From Coemansia sp. RSA 487 (Eukaryota > Kickxellomycota > Kickxellomycetes > Kickxellales > Kickxellaceae), in the NCBI GenBank assembly GCA_027577595.1, contig JANBRJ010000025.1:62001-126000 (forward strand): DNA of 64,000 nucleotides, given 5' to 3'. Positions 31,581 to 41,642 of this stretch are shown one piece after another. The notes below the pieces were generated by a model, which was given only the letters and a program-made list of their open reading frames with translations, did no database searches and had not been told where the DNA came from. Made by a program: the position numbers and the translations under genes. The number at the start of each line of letters is the position of its first letter. Position 1 is the stretch's first letter.

Positions 31581-34500
31581 CTACTGGCTAAGTGACACTA
31601 TTATCTCGCGGAGAGTCGGGTCATCAACAAATTTGTCGATTGAAACGTCATCACCAAGCCCCTTTCGACGACGGGTCTTGAGCATAAAGTCTCTGGCAAG
31701 CTGTTGGCCCGACGACGGCTCCAGCGGCCGAAGCACAATATCCTTATCCAGTGGATCACCTGGCACAATCTGCCAGTGGTCAAAGTACTGCTGGCAGAAA
31801 ACCTGGCCATGGGTATACGACCGCAAATCAGTCTCGAAGCCGCACGAGTCGATAGTTGGAATAAGTGCCTTAATCATGTACATTGGAGATCCAGGTTTCG
31901 GGGCGTCATGCGTGACGTGGCCACGGCGGCGTCCAAGAACAGTGTAGACCGCAGAGACACAGTCTGCTGGCGCTTGGATCTCAACGTAATTGACGGGCTC
32001 CATCAGCCGCGGCTCTGCGGTCAAGAAGCTCGAATAGCACACGCGACGCGCGGCTGGAATGATTTGGCCGCCGCCCCGATGGATTGCGGCTTCAGCCAAA
32101 TCGACATTGAGGATCCGGAACCGCGTGTTGCGCATGGGCTCATCGCACAGAGGGCCTTCACGGGACGCCCACTGGAACCCTTGCTTAATGGAGTCGCGGA
32201 CGCTGCGCAGCCTTGCTTTGTCAGTTTCGCCGGGAAGAGTGTCGTCTGAGAGCATATTAGGCCCGTTGTCGCCGGGTCCGAATGCCCAGATCGACCGGCC
32301 TGCAAGAATATCCCAGTTGTAGTTGGACTCAAAAAACTGGCCAACCCTGCGCGCAGGCCAGTCCAATGACACTTCACCAGACTCAATGTCCTCTGCTACT
32401 CCTTGTTCCATAGGCTCCGATATGATGGTCAGTCTGTTCTTGCCATTTGGTGAGTCCCCGTACACCTTGAGCGCCGAAGTCTCCGATACGGTTTCACGGA
32501 ACGATACAACCGGATCGGCCACCTTAATCTCAATCTCTGAGTACATGTTGCGCAGGTCATGCATAATACAGTCCAAGTACAGTTCACCGGTGCCCAGAAT
32601 TACGTGCTCGCCGCTTTCTTCGACGCGCGTTTGTGCCAAAGGATATGTCTTTCCGATCTTGCGCAGTCCGCTCAGCATCTTGGGAAGCTCGATAGGGACG
32701 ACGGGCTCAACAGCAATTTTCATAACCGACGCTGTGGAGAAATGAAGTGGCCGAACAATAGCAAGGTCCTCCTCAGGAATCCGTGTGTCAACAATAGTTG
32801 CAGTCTTGCTGATCGGCCCGTCAACGCCAGCCATGAGTACCCAGCTCCCTGCACTGAGCCCAGAGACAGGGATCTTGTACCGCGAACAGTAGATCCATGT
32901 GTTGGAAACAGTCGCCAAGGCCATGTCTTCGTCGTCGCCGGGCATAAAACCCTCACCAAGTACGCGCACGCTCTGCCCTGCACTGATAGTTCCGCTGAAA
33001 ATCCGACCAAGGACGTAAAACGTCGACGCGTCGGACGAAGGGTACTGCTTGACGGCGGAAACCACAAGTGGCCCATCTGCATCGCAGGCACACATCGCTT
33101 GAGCTGTCGCACTGTCCATGCTGCCCATATACAAGCGTTCTGTCTTGTGCGCGGCGTTATCCAGCGGTGATTTTATGTGGGCTGCACACATGCCTACGAA
33201 CCCTGTGGGTGGCCCAAAGAACTGACACATCGCCTTTCTAAGCAAGCTGCGCACATCCAGCGCATAGTCAGCCTTGCGTAGCATAATTCCAAGCGACTCG
33301 AGCACCGGACGCAGCTTGGGCTCATCCTCGCCGGCGATATGTGCAAATATCTTGTACAGCGGCTCTAAGACAAAGTGCACAAATGACCGCTTGGCTTCCT
33401 TGGCGTCTTTTGCCTTTTTACGCACAAAAGTTCGGCGCCCTGGGTGGTAGTATATATCGCCCCAGAGCCGCTTTGCTAGCTCCTTTGGCTGAACAGGCAT
33501 ACCCCACTGTTCCACATATTTGCGTGCAAACGATTCGAGCGAGAAGCACCAGCCAAACGACGCCGACGCAAAGCACACGTTTCCGAGTTCCGGAGACACT
33601 TGCATCGACGAGTCGGCAAGCGGACACGCGGCTATTGCGTTGTTTACTTCCTCAACGGTCAATTTGAGCTTGTAGTACGCATCGGCAGGAGGCAGTTTCA
33701 GCTCCATGATCAGCCGATCGACCTTGCTGACAACAAGCGTTATGCCCAAACCCTCGCGTACGGCGGCGCTGATGATGCGCTCAGTGTTAGCCATCACGCC
33801 CTCAACGGCATCGACCACCAGCACCAGCCCGTCCGCCACGCGCATCGACGCTGTAGCTTCGTCGATAAAGTTTACGTGCCCTGGTGTGTCCATAATGTTC
33901 AGTGCGTAGCTCTTGCCCTTGATATCCTGCGCGACCAACGTCACTGGCATGGCCTTGAGTCCAATCCCGCGCAGCCGCTCTACTTGGTGCACATCCGTAT
34001 ACCCGAACGCCTTGTCGTTGGGCTTGGACATCTTTGCGGTCGGCGTTGCAATCGGCGACATTTTGTCCCATTCGGGCCACGTATGTGTTGATGCAACAAG
34101 AAGATCAACAAGCGTCGTTTTGCCGTGATGCAAGTGTCCGGCAAACACTAGGTTGCGCGTCATTGCCGGGTATCCAAGTAGATCGACCATGAATTCCTTC
34201 GAGTACGATGTCTCGGGCAACTCCTCCTCTTCATTGACTTGGAATTTGCGCACCTTGATGGGCGCGATAATCGGTTCTGTCAGCGGCTGCGTGTCTTCTT
34301 CTTGTACCAGGGCCTCTACACCCGGCCCAAAAACCTCCTCAGCGTCCGGATAGTATTTTTTGTTCTCGTGCAAAACTATCTGGTTCTGTTGTTGCGCTGC
34401 ATCGACGCGCCGAACCATAGCCATTGGTTGCCGCGCCACGCCATACTCGTCGCCGCTTGTTTCGTCTTGATCTTCCTGATTGATCTTGTCCGTGTCCATC

Positions 34501-34622
34501 ATCGCTTCTGGTTCGCGTTGTTCAGCTTCATATTCATGCCCAGTATCGCTTTCTTCGTCGGAAGACGATGCGAGCTCTGGGCCAATGTAGTTTCCAAATT
34601 CGTCATAGTTCGAATCGTCCAT
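31581..34622 (-). CDS. SNU114: Snu114 / EFTUD2, U5 snRNP GTPase
   Basis: 1013 residues, close to yeast Snu114 (1008). This EF-2-like GTPase sits in the U5 snRNP and controls Prp8/Brr2 during spliceosome activation and disassembly. The start is set at MDDSNYDEFGNYIGPEL, the conserved opening of the family; an upstream 23-codon extension of the frame is leader. The N-terminus is acidic (about residues 20-60). The G1 motif is GHLHHGKTTL (about 160), G3 is DTPGHVNF (about 245), and the G4 position reads VSKVDRL. EF-2 domains II-V follow, with GTGELYLDCIMHDLR in domain III. No intron is needed. It ends 125 bases from the stop of ABCC copy B and diverges from RPN2. A single-copy housekeeping gene of this kind anchors the region as normal nuclear chromosome. 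Confidence 0.96.
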   Translation of the reverse strand: MDDSNYDEFGNYIGPELASSSDEESDTGHEYEAEQREPEAMMDTDKINQEDQDETSGDEYGVARQPMAMVRRVDAAQQQNQIVLHENKKYYPDAEEVFGPGVEALVQEEDTQPLTEPIIAPIKVRKFQVNEEEELPETSYSKEFMVDLLGYPAMTRNLVFAGHLHHGKTTLVDLLVASTHTWPEWDKMSPIATPTAKMSKPNDKAFGYTDVHQVERLRGIGLKAMPVTLVAQDIKGKSYALNIMDTPGHVNFIDEATASMRVADGLVLVVDAVEGVMANTERIISAAVREGLGITLVVSKVDRLIMELKLPPADAYYKLKLTVEEVNNAIAACPLADSSMQVSPELGNVCFASASFGWCFSLESFARKYVEQWGMPVQPKELAKRLWGDIYYHPGRRTFVRKKAKDAKEAKRSFVHFVLEPLYKIFAHIAGEDEPKLRPVLESLGIMLRKADYALDVRSLLRKAMCQFFGPPTGFVGMCAAHIKSPLDNAAHKTERLYMGSMDSATAQAMCACDADGPLVVSAVKQYPSSDASTFYVLGRIFSGTISAGQSVRVLGEGFMPGDDEDMALATVSNTWIYCSRYKIPVSGLSAGSWVLMAGVDGPISKTATIVDTRIPEEDLAIVRPLHFSTASVMKIAVEPVVPIELPKMLSGLRKIGKTYPLAQTRVEESGEHVILGTGELYLDCIMHDLRNMYSEIEIKVADPVVSFRETVSETSALKVYGDSPNGKNRLTIISEPMEQGVAEDIESGEVSLDWPARRVGQFFESNYNWDILAGRSIWAFGPGDNGPNMLSDDTLPGETDKARLRSVRDSIKQGFQWASREGPLCDEPMRNTRFRILNVDLAEAAIHRGGGQIIPAARRVCYSSFLTAEPRLMEPVNYVEIQAPADCVSAVYTVLGRRRGHVTHDAPKPGSPMYMIKALIPTIDSCGFETDLRSYTHGQVFCQQYFDHWQIVPGDPLDKDIVLRPLEPSSGQQLARDFMLKTRRRKGLGDDVSIDKFVDDPTLREIIVSLSQ

Positions 34623-35163
34623 TTTAAAAGAAATAACAAGTAAACACTCTTTCTCCTCTATGCAATCAAAAATAACAAACACTCGCTGCAAAATGTTAAA
34701 GAAAACTCTGAAAACTCAGAAAGCAGAAGAGCAGGCTTTGCTTGTAACAGAAGCAGAGACAAAAAAAGAGGGATGTATGCTAAACTTTTGTGTTTAGCTT
34801 CTTTTTGGCCAACTTTTACAAATAGCTGATTAATCCTGTAATCATATGATCAGATCAAGGACTGCTTGCGTATGCCAAAATGATCTGAAAAAGGCTGTGC
34901 CACGTATAATTCTGCTCTTGCTCGCGTTTGACAATCGTAAGCATGGTTCCTTCTCTTGTTTCTATTTACCCTTACTCTCCGAATTTAAAGCATTTATACT
35001 CGCTTTCTTTAGCATTCTTCTCGAAACCTTTAGTAATAACGAGGAAAATTCAAACACTATACTCTTTACATCAGCGCCATTGACTCTTTTTTTTTACACT
35101 CCTTTTCATCTCGACGTTTATAAGCACTCACAACAAACAAGTAAGAAAGACAAGGCATTGACA
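34623..35163. promoter_or_regulatory. Divergent promoter region of SNU114 and RPN2
   Basis: 541 AT-rich bases between two divergent start codons. An open frame in phase with RPN2 extends upstream to 34846, but its composition is T-rich leader and it lacks homology. I see no clear Rpn4-type proteasome box. Confidence 0.5.
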
Positions 35164-38091
35164 ATGGCCGTCCAGGTTGATACCTTGACCTCAGCCAACG
35201 GGCTAATCTCCTTGCTTGATGAGGACGAGCGCGAGCTGCAGTACTACGGGCTGACACAGCTTAATTCGGTGACCGACAGATTCTGGGCAGAGATTTCGGA
35301 CTCCATTTCAAAGATTGAGATTCTGTACGAGGATGAGTCGTTCCAGCACCGCAAGCTGGCTGCGCTGGTTGCATCCAAGATTTACTTCCACCTGGGCGAA
35401 TTCGACGATGCGCTGACTTTTGCGCTGGGTGCAGACGATTTGTTCAACCTGGCCGAAACTTCTGCTTACGTGCAAACTGTGATCAACCACGCTATTGACA
35501 AGTATATTGAGCTAAGGTCGTTGAGTGCCGAGGACAAAGTTTCTCCTGTCGATGCAAGGCTGGAGGCGGTTGTCGAGCGCATGTTTGCACGGTGCTTTGA
35601 AACCAAGGACTATGGACAGGTTGTGGGTATTTCCATTGAGGCTCGGCGGCTAGACGTACTTGAGCGCGCTCTGACAAGCGGCGACACGCGGAGCCTACTG
35701 GAGTACGTTCAGAAGGATTGTGTTGCGCTTATAAATAGCATACATGTGCAGGCCCAGGTGCAGGAGCTTCTTGTTAAGGTCCACCTGCAGTTTGATTCTC
35801 CTGACTACGAGGCTGTGTGCCTGTGTCTATCGAAGCTCAACAACCCCCAGAAGACAGCCGAGATCCTAAAGCTTTTGGTCAAAGATGGTGAGTCAGATGT
35901 GGCCAAGCTCCTGTCTGCGTACCAGATCGCCTTTGACCTCGAAGCAAATGCCACGCAGGAGTTTACAAGGGCCGTGATTGCTGAGATTTCGCCGAGCAAC
36001 GAAGCCGCAGAAGCCGACGAAAAGGATGACGTAACCCCTACCGCACGTATAAAGTCAATCCTCAGCGGCGATGAGACGCTCAAGCTGCACCTCGAGTTCC
36101 TCTTCCGTAACAACAAGACAGACATGAAGATTCTTGATCGCACATGCAAGGTCCTTGACTCGCGTCTCTCGCTATCACATAACGCTGTCACATTTGCCAA
36201 TGCGTTCATGCATGCCGGCACCACGGTTGATAACTTTTTGCGCGACAACCTCGAGTGGCTGTCCCGCGCAAGTAGCTGGTCCAAGTTCACCGCCACTGCA
36301 GCTCTGGGCGTCATCCACCACGGCCAGGTCAAGCACGGGATGACTCTGCTTCAACCGTATCTCCCGGAGGACAACACATCGACATCGCCTTTCTCTGAGG
36401 GTGGCGCGTTCTTTGCCCTTGGTCTGATCCACGCGTGTCATGGCAGCGACAAGGTATTAAAATACTTGCAAGACGCGCTTGTTACATACCAGGGCCAAAA
36501 CGTCGAGATTCTTCACCATGGCGCCTGCCTTGGACTCGGAGCAGCAGGCATGGGCTCTGGAAGCGAAGAGATTGCACAGGCGCTAATGAACGTGCTTTAC
36601 TCCGACAGCGCAGTCTCGGGCGAAGCCGCTGCGATTGGCCTGGGGCTTGTCATGATGGGTACAAAACACGAGAGCGCGCTCAACGACATGCTGCAGTACG
36701 CCAAGGAGACTGAGCACGAGAAGATTATCCGGGCGCTTTCTGTCGGTATGGGTCTTGTGATGTTTGGACGCAAGCAGGAAGCCGACGGGTTTGTCGCAAG
36801 GCTCATTGAAGAAGAAGATCCACTTCTGCGCCTGGGCGCAGTGCATGCGATTACCATGGCGTACTGTGGTACCGGTGACAACTCTGCCATTCGCAAGCTT
36901 CTGCATCTTGCTGTTTCGGATGTCAAGGACGATGTGCGCCGTGCGGCTGTGACTGGTCTTGGGTTTATCTTGCTGCGTAGCCCTGAGCAGGTTCCTCGTA
37001 TGGTGCAGCTGCTTTCGCAGAGTTACAACCCGCATGTGCGTGTGGGCGCAGCAGTAGCATTGGGCATTGCCTGTGCAGGAACTGGGTCCAAGGCAGCAGT
37101 CGAGATCCTTGAGCCGATGCTCAAGGATTCTGTCGACTTTGTCGTTGAGGGCGCATCGATCGCACTTGCGTTTATCCTTATCCAGCAGAACGACACCTTT
37201 GAGCCCAAGGTTGCAGATGTTAAAAAGCGGTACTGTGAGATCCTTGACAACAAGCATGGTGAAGGCGTAAGCAGGTTTGGTGCAGCTATTTCTCAGGGTA
37301 TCATCGACGCCGGTGGTCGTAATGTCACTATTGGGCTCACCACATCCGACAAGCAGCTCAACGCTCCTGCATGCGCTGGCATGCTGCTGTTCCTCCAGTT
37401 CTGGTACTGGTTCCCGTTGGCGCATTTCCTCACGCTTTCGTTCAAGCCGACCGCACTGATTGCCATTAACAAGGATCTTAAGGCACCCAACATTGAGGTA
37501 ACATGTGCGTCGCGCAAGGCACTTTACAGCTACCCGCCAGAGATCGAGCAAATTGTTTCCCAAGCGCCAACAAAGGTGGCCACAGCGGTTCTGTCGACCA
37601 CGGCAAGAGCACGGCGCACCGCAAGGAAATCTACCGATGAGACAGAGACTGACGCCGGTGTTGAGAAGAAATCTACTGGCGATGATGGCGAGAAGATGGA
37701 AACAGACAACAATGCAAAGGAGCAAGCTGATGAGGGAAGCATGGATGTTGACGAGGATAATGGCAGCGGTGCTGACCCCAAATCACAAAAGAAGAGCCGC
37801 AAACCTGCAAATGAAACATCATTTACAGTTACAAACCTCGCACGGGTGCTTCCTTACCAGGAAAAGTACGTGAAGTGGTCAGCAAACAGCCGATATGTGC
37901 CAGTCAAGCAGGGCAGAGCGTCAGGCGTCTTGCTTGTCAAGGACACCACTCCGGATGCGCCAGAGGATCTGATTGTCAGCATGCTCCAGGAGGGTCCAGA
38001 CGATGATGAGGAATCTGCTGCCGATGCAGATGCCGATGAGTTGCAGCCACCTGAGCCATTCGAGTATCCGTTTGATAGCGACCGCGCATAA
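35164..38091 (+). CDS. RPN2: 26S proteasome regulatory subunit Rpn2 (PSMD1)
   Basis: 975 residues; the start is MAVQVDTLTSANGLISLLDE, matching the conserved family opening, although the frame is open 106 codons further upstream. Rpn2 is the scaffold of the proteasome base that carries the ubiquitin receptor Rpn13. An N-terminal helical region is followed by PC repeats from about 400 to 780, with glycine/alanine-rich units such as HGACLGLGAAGMGS, EAAAIGLGLVMMG and RVGAAVALGIACAGTG. An acidic, lysine-rich disordered insert (about 815-880) comes next. The tail contains PPEPFEYPFD, equivalent to the PSMD1 tail that binds the Pru domain of Rpn13. Intronless. It is convergent with APC10 (127 bases between stops) and diverges from SNU114. 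Confidence 0.96.
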   Translation: MAVQVDTLTSANGLISLLDEDERELQYYGLTQLNSVTDRFWAEISDSISKIEILYEDESFQHRKLAALVASKIYFHLGEFDDALTFALGADDLFNLAETSAYVQTVINHAIDKYIELRSLSAEDKVSPVDARLEAVVERMFARCFETKDYGQVVGISIEARRLDVLERALTSGDTRSLLEYVQKDCVALINSIHVQAQVQELLVKVHLQFDSPDYEAVCLCLSKLNNPQKTAEILKLLVKDGESDVAKLLSAYQIAFDLEANATQEFTRAVIAEISPSNEAAEADEKDDVTPTARIKSILSGDETLKLHLEFLFRNNKTDMKILDRTCKVLDSRLSLSHNAVTFANAFMHAGTTVDNFLRDNLEWLSRASSWSKFTATAALGVIHHGQVKHGMTLLQPYLPEDNTSTSPFSEGGAFFALGLIHACHGSDKVLKYLQDALVTYQGQNVEILHHGACLGLGAAGMGSGSEEIAQALMNVLYSDSAVSGEAAAIGLGLVMMGTKHESALNDMLQYAKETEHEKIIRALSVGMGLVMFGRKQEADGFVARLIEEEDPLLRLGAVHAITMAYCGTGDNSAIRKLLHLAVSDVKDDVRRAAVTGLGFILLRSPEQVPRMVQLLSQSYNPHVRVGAAVALGIACAGTGSKAAVEILEPMLKDSVDFVVEGASIALAFILIQQNDTFEPKVADVKKRYCEILDNKHGEGVSRFGAAISQGIIDAGGRNVTIGLTTSDKQLNAPACAGMLLFLQFWYWFPLAHFLTLSFKPTALIAINKDLKAPNIEVTCASRKALYSYPPEIEQIVSQAPTKVATAVLSTTARARRTARKSTDETETDAGVEKKSTGDDGEKMETDNNAKEQADEGSMDVDEDNGSGADPKSQKKSRKPANETSFTVTNLARVLPYQEKYVKWSANSRYVPVKQGRASGVLLVKDTTPDAPEDLIVSMLQEGPDDDEESAADADADELQPPEPFEYPFDSDRA

Positions 38092-38218
38092 GTCATGTCA
38101 TAGAGATACAAAAGTAACTGCTGATTTTCTCTCCCACTCTCACTTTATTCATATTTTTTAAAAGAATTCAAAGCAATACAAAATATCAAACCCAACGTTG
38201 GAAACAGAGCTTTTATCT

Positions 38219-38743
38219 CTAGCGCAGCGACTCGTACATGTAAAAATCTGGCGATGTGTATGGTAAAATGTGCTCGTTGCGGAACTTTTCCTCCCTTGGC
38301 GGAGGACCAAGGATGCGAGCCAGCCGCACACGAACGTCTCTGCCATTGTCAAAGTTGTAGGGTAGCTCGATGAGCAGGAAGTGTGCCATCAGCACCGGAC
38401 CGTCGATATCGGTGAGCTTAAAGTTGATCCAGCCCTTGGGCTCGTTGGCAAACGATTCGTCTTTGACAAGTTGCATGTCGTGCTGGCTGGTCCCTGCGTA
38501 TATCGATGTTTTGCACGGCGTGTAGCTCTCGTCTTTTTCGGTGTCGAGGTAAAGCGACACCGCGTATATCTGGGCTCTTGTCGGAAATTGTACACTGATG
38601 CTGTGTGGCTGCTGTCCGTCCGATTGCCAGAACGTCTCGGTATTATTGTCATGGAGGTTTTCTATCCCAAACCCATGCTTTGTGGTCGATACAGACCATG
38701 CTCCCCGGTCTGATATGTTGGGCAGTTTTGAATAGTCCTCCAT
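38219..38743 (-). CDS. APC10: Anaphase-promoting complex subunit 10 (Apc10/Doc1)
   Basis: 174 residues forming a single DOC (galactose-binding-like) domain that contributes to degron recognition in the APC/C E3 ligase. Recognisable blocks are GAWSVSTTKHGFGIENLHDN, TFWQSDGQQPHSISVQFP, and the C-terminal VRVRLARILGPPP. These correspond to the family's surface loop residues around the D-box binding site. The protein ends YMYESLR rather than the classical Ile-Arg tail, but retains a hydrophobic-arginine end. Length is typical for the minimal form (human 185). In-frame codons upstream of the chosen ATG are possible exon sequence but unsupported. Confidence 0.92.
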   Translation of the reverse strand: MEDYSKLPNISDRGAWSVSTTKHGFGIENLHDNNTETFWQSDGQQPHSISVQFPTRAQIYAVSLYLDTEKDESYTPCKTSIYAGTSQHDMQLVKDESFANEPKGWINFKLTDIDGPVLMAHFLLIELPYNFDNGRDVRVRLARILGPPPREEKFRNEHILPYTSPDFYMYESLR

Positions 38744-39406
38744 CGTTTTGTAATTGTCGCAGATGCTGTAGTATAAATTATATTATTTATCAATGGCGAG
38801 TGTGGCTGAAAAGCTGACGAGGTTTTTTTCTGCGGATACACAAGCAAGAAGCTCATTCTAGAGAGATTGTGGGGTATTCTGCTTTATCTTAATGCTTTTT
38901 AATTTCTGTCATTTATATCTTCTGTAGTTACGATTATAAAAGCCGCTTGGTGGCGAGGATAGCTTGGTTTGTTCCAGTTAGCTAGAAAATTGTAAGCTAC
39001 ATACTTCTGTATTCTGTAGGACTAGCTTTTCTAAACCTCTACTTTCTCCAATTTACTGCAATAATCAACATACACAAAATAAGTGATTTCATGTTTATAA
39101 ACGCATTTTTTTTGAATACGGAAGAAAGAAAAGGTTTAGCTGGTAATATCCCGTCTTTTGTCCATGAAGTAAATATGACAAGCTCTTTCAAAATATCATT
39201 GGAAATGGTGCTTGTATGTTTTACTCGCTGTCTAGACGGGTTTAATTTGCATGCTTGCTTCTTTTCGTGCTTTTGATAACTTTACAATACCATCAATGTT
39301 GTATTGCATTTTTCACAAGTTGCATCATAGTGTCTTTGTTCTCAGCACAGTCCTTTTGTTGAAAATAAGTAAATAAATCATAATAACAAAGAACCATTAT
39401 CTAGAG
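38744..39406. other. Intergenic region between APC10 and ZIF-like copy 3
   Basis: About 660 AT-rich bases. It has a TATAAAAG string near 38936. The 61-codon frame at 39091-39276 has no support. Nothing else seen. Confidence 0.4.
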
Positions 39407-40975
39407 CTATTCAGAACCAACGTTAGTAGATTCGTCGTCTGGATCAACACGAATTTCCTTGTCGGCTTCTGATGCGAATACGTTGACCGAATCGGGAATA
39501 CTTAGCGCAACATACCAGGCAATTAAAAATGTAATACTGCCTGATACCCAGGCAAAATGTGAATTGAATGGATAAGGGAATGAGTGCTTGATGGACCAGC
39601 TCCAGAGGTATCCCCAAATTAGAGGACCAAGCATAGTAGTAATCGAGTTGGCTTGTTGTTGCAACCCATTGATAAAACCAAGGCAATTCTTCCTTGGCGC
39701 AACGTTTGCAACTAGAATATAGATACTTGTGAAAGCCAACGTATCGCCATACATGCGAATATAGAGCTCTATGAACAGTAAGCCCCAAAACAAACAGTTT
39801 CCCAGAGAAAGTTGTCCGATAATGTTGCTAGCAAAGAGCGTATCTGGAAAGTAGCTTGTATGCTTTGCCAAAGTTGAAAATAGCGGAAGTGTGATGCCTG
39901 CTGCTGCCAACCACAGGAGCCCACGCCGGTAGCATGCAATTGTGCCATATTTACGCTCTTCCTTATAGTATACAACTAGCTGCAGATATACTATGAATAT
40001 GCTGCACAGCATAAGCGTGAAACCGATGGTGCGTGGGTCCATTCCCAGTCCTCCGTCAGCGATATCTGTGGCTGCAAATATCGGGTAAAGCTGATTGTGC
40101 ATTGCAATGGCAAGGCACAATCCGGTATTTGTTACAAGAACGCGGATAACCGTAGGTGTCAGAATATCACGTTTGGAGAGGGTCTCCGGTGGTTTGTGTA
40201 TTTCGCATCTTCCTTCCTCGCGCTGCGTCTCGGGTACAAGTGGAGTTGTTTCTGAGGCTGTATCGTTAATCTGAGTTGTGGATGGTTTTATAACTAGAGT
40301 TTCTTCCAGACAGAAGAACCCAACGACCAAGCCAAACAAACTTATCGAAGAGCCGACAAGGCATGGAAGCAAGTAAGGATACTCGCGGAACAGTACAGAA
40401 TCACCAAAAAGCCAAGGATAGTTTTTTACAGGATCGGCTAGTAAACCACCAATTGCTCCTCCCAGAACTTGGCCGACATGCCATATCAACGGAAACATTG
40501 ACATCATGCGCGCGCGGTTTGTATCGTCAGATATCTCTGCAATAATAGGTCGGATGACTACAATACCTCCTGTAAAGAACCCGTTAAGGCAACGGACAAC
40601 CAGCGCCCATGTAAAGGATTTTGAGACACCAAACAGTACAAACGTCATCAGGTCACCCAGCAACCCGATAAGTATAACTGGACGCCGACCAATGCGGTCG
40701 GAAAGGGTACCCCAATATATTATAGTTAATGTTCGTAAAAAGTGGAAGGATGTGGAAAGAAAACCGGCGTAGAAAGCAATATCTTTTGGATCCTGGACTA
40801 TATCGAAGCCACCGACCATTTCATACATAAATGGAAGAATTAACGTAAAGCCTACTGGCTCGGTGAGTTGGACAGCGAAAAGTACTGCAAGTTTCCCCCA
40901 AGGCAGGGGCGTTTCTCTAACAGGAGCGACACCATCTGGGGTTTGCTCTTGCCTGTTTATCTCCGTGCTTGGCAT
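39407..40975 (-). CDS. MFS transporter, ZIF-like (copy 3)
   Basis: 522 residues, same architecture as copies 1 and 2: LTEPVGFTLILPF (span 1), motif-A loop WGTLSDRIGRRP, FAATDIADGGLGMD, and GYLWSWSIKHSFPYPFN. It begins MPSTEINRQEQTPDG, which supports the start used for copy 1. The motif-A loop has Thr where the other copies have Ile. Long DNA blocks near the 3' end are almost identical to copy 4 (for example around the codons for VANVAPRKNCLGFINGLQQQ), so copies 3 and 4 are the most recent duplicates. Likely a proton antiporter of the vacuolar or plasma membrane; substrate unknown. Confidence 0.88.
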   Translation of the reverse strand: MPSTEINRQEQTPDGVAPVRETPLPWGKLAVLFAVQLTEPVGFTLILPFMYEMVGGFDIVQDPKDIAFYAGFLSTSFHFLRTLTIIYWGTLSDRIGRRPVILIGLLGDLMTFVLFGVSKSFTWALVVRCLNGFFTGGIVVIRPIIAEISDDTNRARMMSMFPLIWHVGQVLGGAIGGLLADPVKNYPWLFGDSVLFREYPYLLPCLVGSSISLFGLVVGFFCLEETLVIKPSTTQINDTASETTPLVPETQREEGRCEIHKPPETLSKRDILTPTVIRVLVTNTGLCLAIAMHNQLYPIFAATDIADGGLGMDPRTIGFTLMLCSIFIVYLQLVVYYKEERKYGTIACYRRGLLWLAAAGITLPLFSTLAKHTSYFPDTLFASNIIGQLSLGNCLFWGLLFIELYIRMYGDTLAFTSIYILVANVAPRKNCLGFINGLQQQANSITTMLGPLIWGYLWSWSIKHSFPYPFNSHFAWVSGSITFLIAWYVALSIPDSVNVFASEADKEIRVDPDDESTNVGSE

Positions 40976-41642
40976 AGTAGTTAGTGTTCAGAACTATGAA
41001 TAAACCGATAAATATACTTTAATGAAGTGTTTGAAATAGATAGAAAAAAGAGATAGCCGAAAGTCGGAGCAAAGATATTGATGGCCAACTTGGATGCTGC
41101 ATTTCTTTGTGATCCCCACAGCAGATCGTTCCTCGAAACTCCTATTTTTGGAGTATAAAGCATTGCACCAGTTTAACAGATTTCCGAGATACATATGTAC
41201 ATGCATACATATTAGGAAAGATGTGCAAAAGTGCTTAAAACCCAATTTCTATTGGCACAAATAATACCCCACATCAATCAATACCTGCAAAATATATTGA
41301 CCCGGTTTCACAATGCATCCTTGTGCAACTTGTCAATTGTAAAATAACCTGAGTGTAGTGTCTCGGTATGCATCTAGTCAAATATTATCCAGGAAATTAC
41401 TACACATATACGAAGACAGCAGGTGACTTTGAGGTTGAATGCAATCTCTTTGGCAAGCGATAAAATTCCACACCGCGCTTTTCATAGCACTTTCATTTAG
41501 GCTGTAACATAACAGTGTACAAATTGCCGCAGCGGAAGGAACTTGCTTGTGGTCTTATTTGTTGGACAAGAACAAAAACTTTAGTAGAAAAGAAAAGCCA
41601 TGTCAAGCTAACTGCTGGTAAGGATGCGCTAGTCGTGGGACA
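40976..41642. other. Spacer between ZIF-like copies 3 and 4
   Basis: About 670 AT-rich bases, no gene seen; the part upstream of copy 3 is its likely promoter. Confidence 0.4.

Noticed and set aside
34846-35163. 106-codon upstream extension of RPN2
   Set aside because: T-rich, random-looking sequence; the conserved Rpn2 opening starts at the ATG at 35164.
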